From assembly GCA_027030435.1 (NCBI GenBank), contig JALVEX010000013.1:1-5879 (forward strand): DNA of 5,879 nucleotides, read 5' to 3'. Numbering within the stretch: the stretch's first letter is position 1; the number at the start of each line of letters is the position of its first letter. The position numbers were made by a program, and so were the translations under genes. Below are positions 5,740-5,879 of this stretch, in pieces. Origin of the DNA: Paracoccaceae bacterium (lineage in GTDB: Bacteria; Pseudomonadota; Alphaproteobacteria; Rhodobacterales; Rhodobacteraceae). Under the pieces are notes generated by a model. That model searched no databases, was not told where the DNA came from, and worked only from the letters and a program-made list of their open reading frames with translations.

Positions 5740-5879
5740 TCATCGGCTGAGCGGCCTGTTCTCACCGAGGGCATGGCGATATTCGGCTTCTTCAATGGCG
5801 ATCACGTGATAGGGCCAGTGGACAACCACCACGGCCCCGCATTTCTCGGGGCGTTCATCGGCGCTCAGGAAGGGATCCG
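5740..5879 (-). CDS. Unrecognised protein, C-terminal 45 codons only
   Basis: One minus-strand frame is open from the window edge to a TGA at 5742-5740 and encodes 45 residues. The end of the protein includes CGAVVVVHWPYHVIAIEEAE and finishes NRPLSR. A run of small hydrophobic residues (AVVVVHW) looks like a beta strand, and the following IEEAEYRHAL like a helix. The other two minus frames contain stops within the first 25 bases, so this is the only open minus frame at the edge. I do not recognise the family. In several Rhodobacterales I would expect ahcY near here, but AhcY ends differently, so this is not ahcY. The gene reads in the same direction as the DivL-like gene and ends 123 bp before its preferred start. 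Confidence 0.5.
   Translation of the reverse strand, partial: DPFLSADERPEKCGAVVVVHWPYHVIAIEEAEYRHALGENRPLSR

Noticed and set aside
5801..5810. A perfect 10-bp palindrome ATCACGTGAT.
   Set aside because: It lies inside the coding end of the upstream gene, encodes ordinary residues (YHVIA), and has no second copy or promoter context.

Overview
The window is a compact, GC-rich block in which every gene I can support lies on the minus strand, so it reads from high to low coordinates. Gene content and order point to an alphaproteobacterium, probably Rhodobacterales or a close relative. The evidence is the alphaproteobacterial form of AddB, the adjacent amgK/murU cell-wall recycling pair, tsaE beside a PAS_7-type DivL-like protein, and an exact CtrA-type TTAA-N7-TTAA box in front of that protein. 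The taxonomic placement is inference from motifs and gene order; no database search was possible.

Layout in reading direction. Positions 5879-5740 hold the last 45 codons of a gene I do not recognise. Positions 5739-5617 form a short regulatory gap with the CtrA-like palindrome and an overlapping second inverted repeat. Positions 5616-4009 encode a membrane-anchored protein with three PAS-like modules that resembles DivL but ends without any histidine-kinase or ATPase domain. A 68-bp gap follows with a perfect 7-bp-stem hairpin. Then come tsaE (3940-3470), amgK (3473-2412), murU (2436-1729) and the first 578 codons of addB (1736 to the window edge). addA would be expected next, outside the window.

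The last four genes overlap one another by 4, 25 and 8 bp and look like one translationally coupled operon. Their jobs differ. TsaE belongs to the tRNA t6A modification machinery. AmgK and MurU convert MurNAc recovered from peptidoglycan into UDP-MurNAc. AddB is a subunit of the double-strand-break repair helicase-nuclease. The DivL-like gene adds a probable cell-cycle link, because DivL acts in the CckA-ChpT-CtrA pathway and the gene carries a CtrA-type box in its own upstream region.

The most interesting points are the pairing of that box with a kinase-less DivL-like protein, and the dense inverted repeats around the DivL start. I found no tRNA, rRNA, CRISPR array, insertion sequence or prophage signal.
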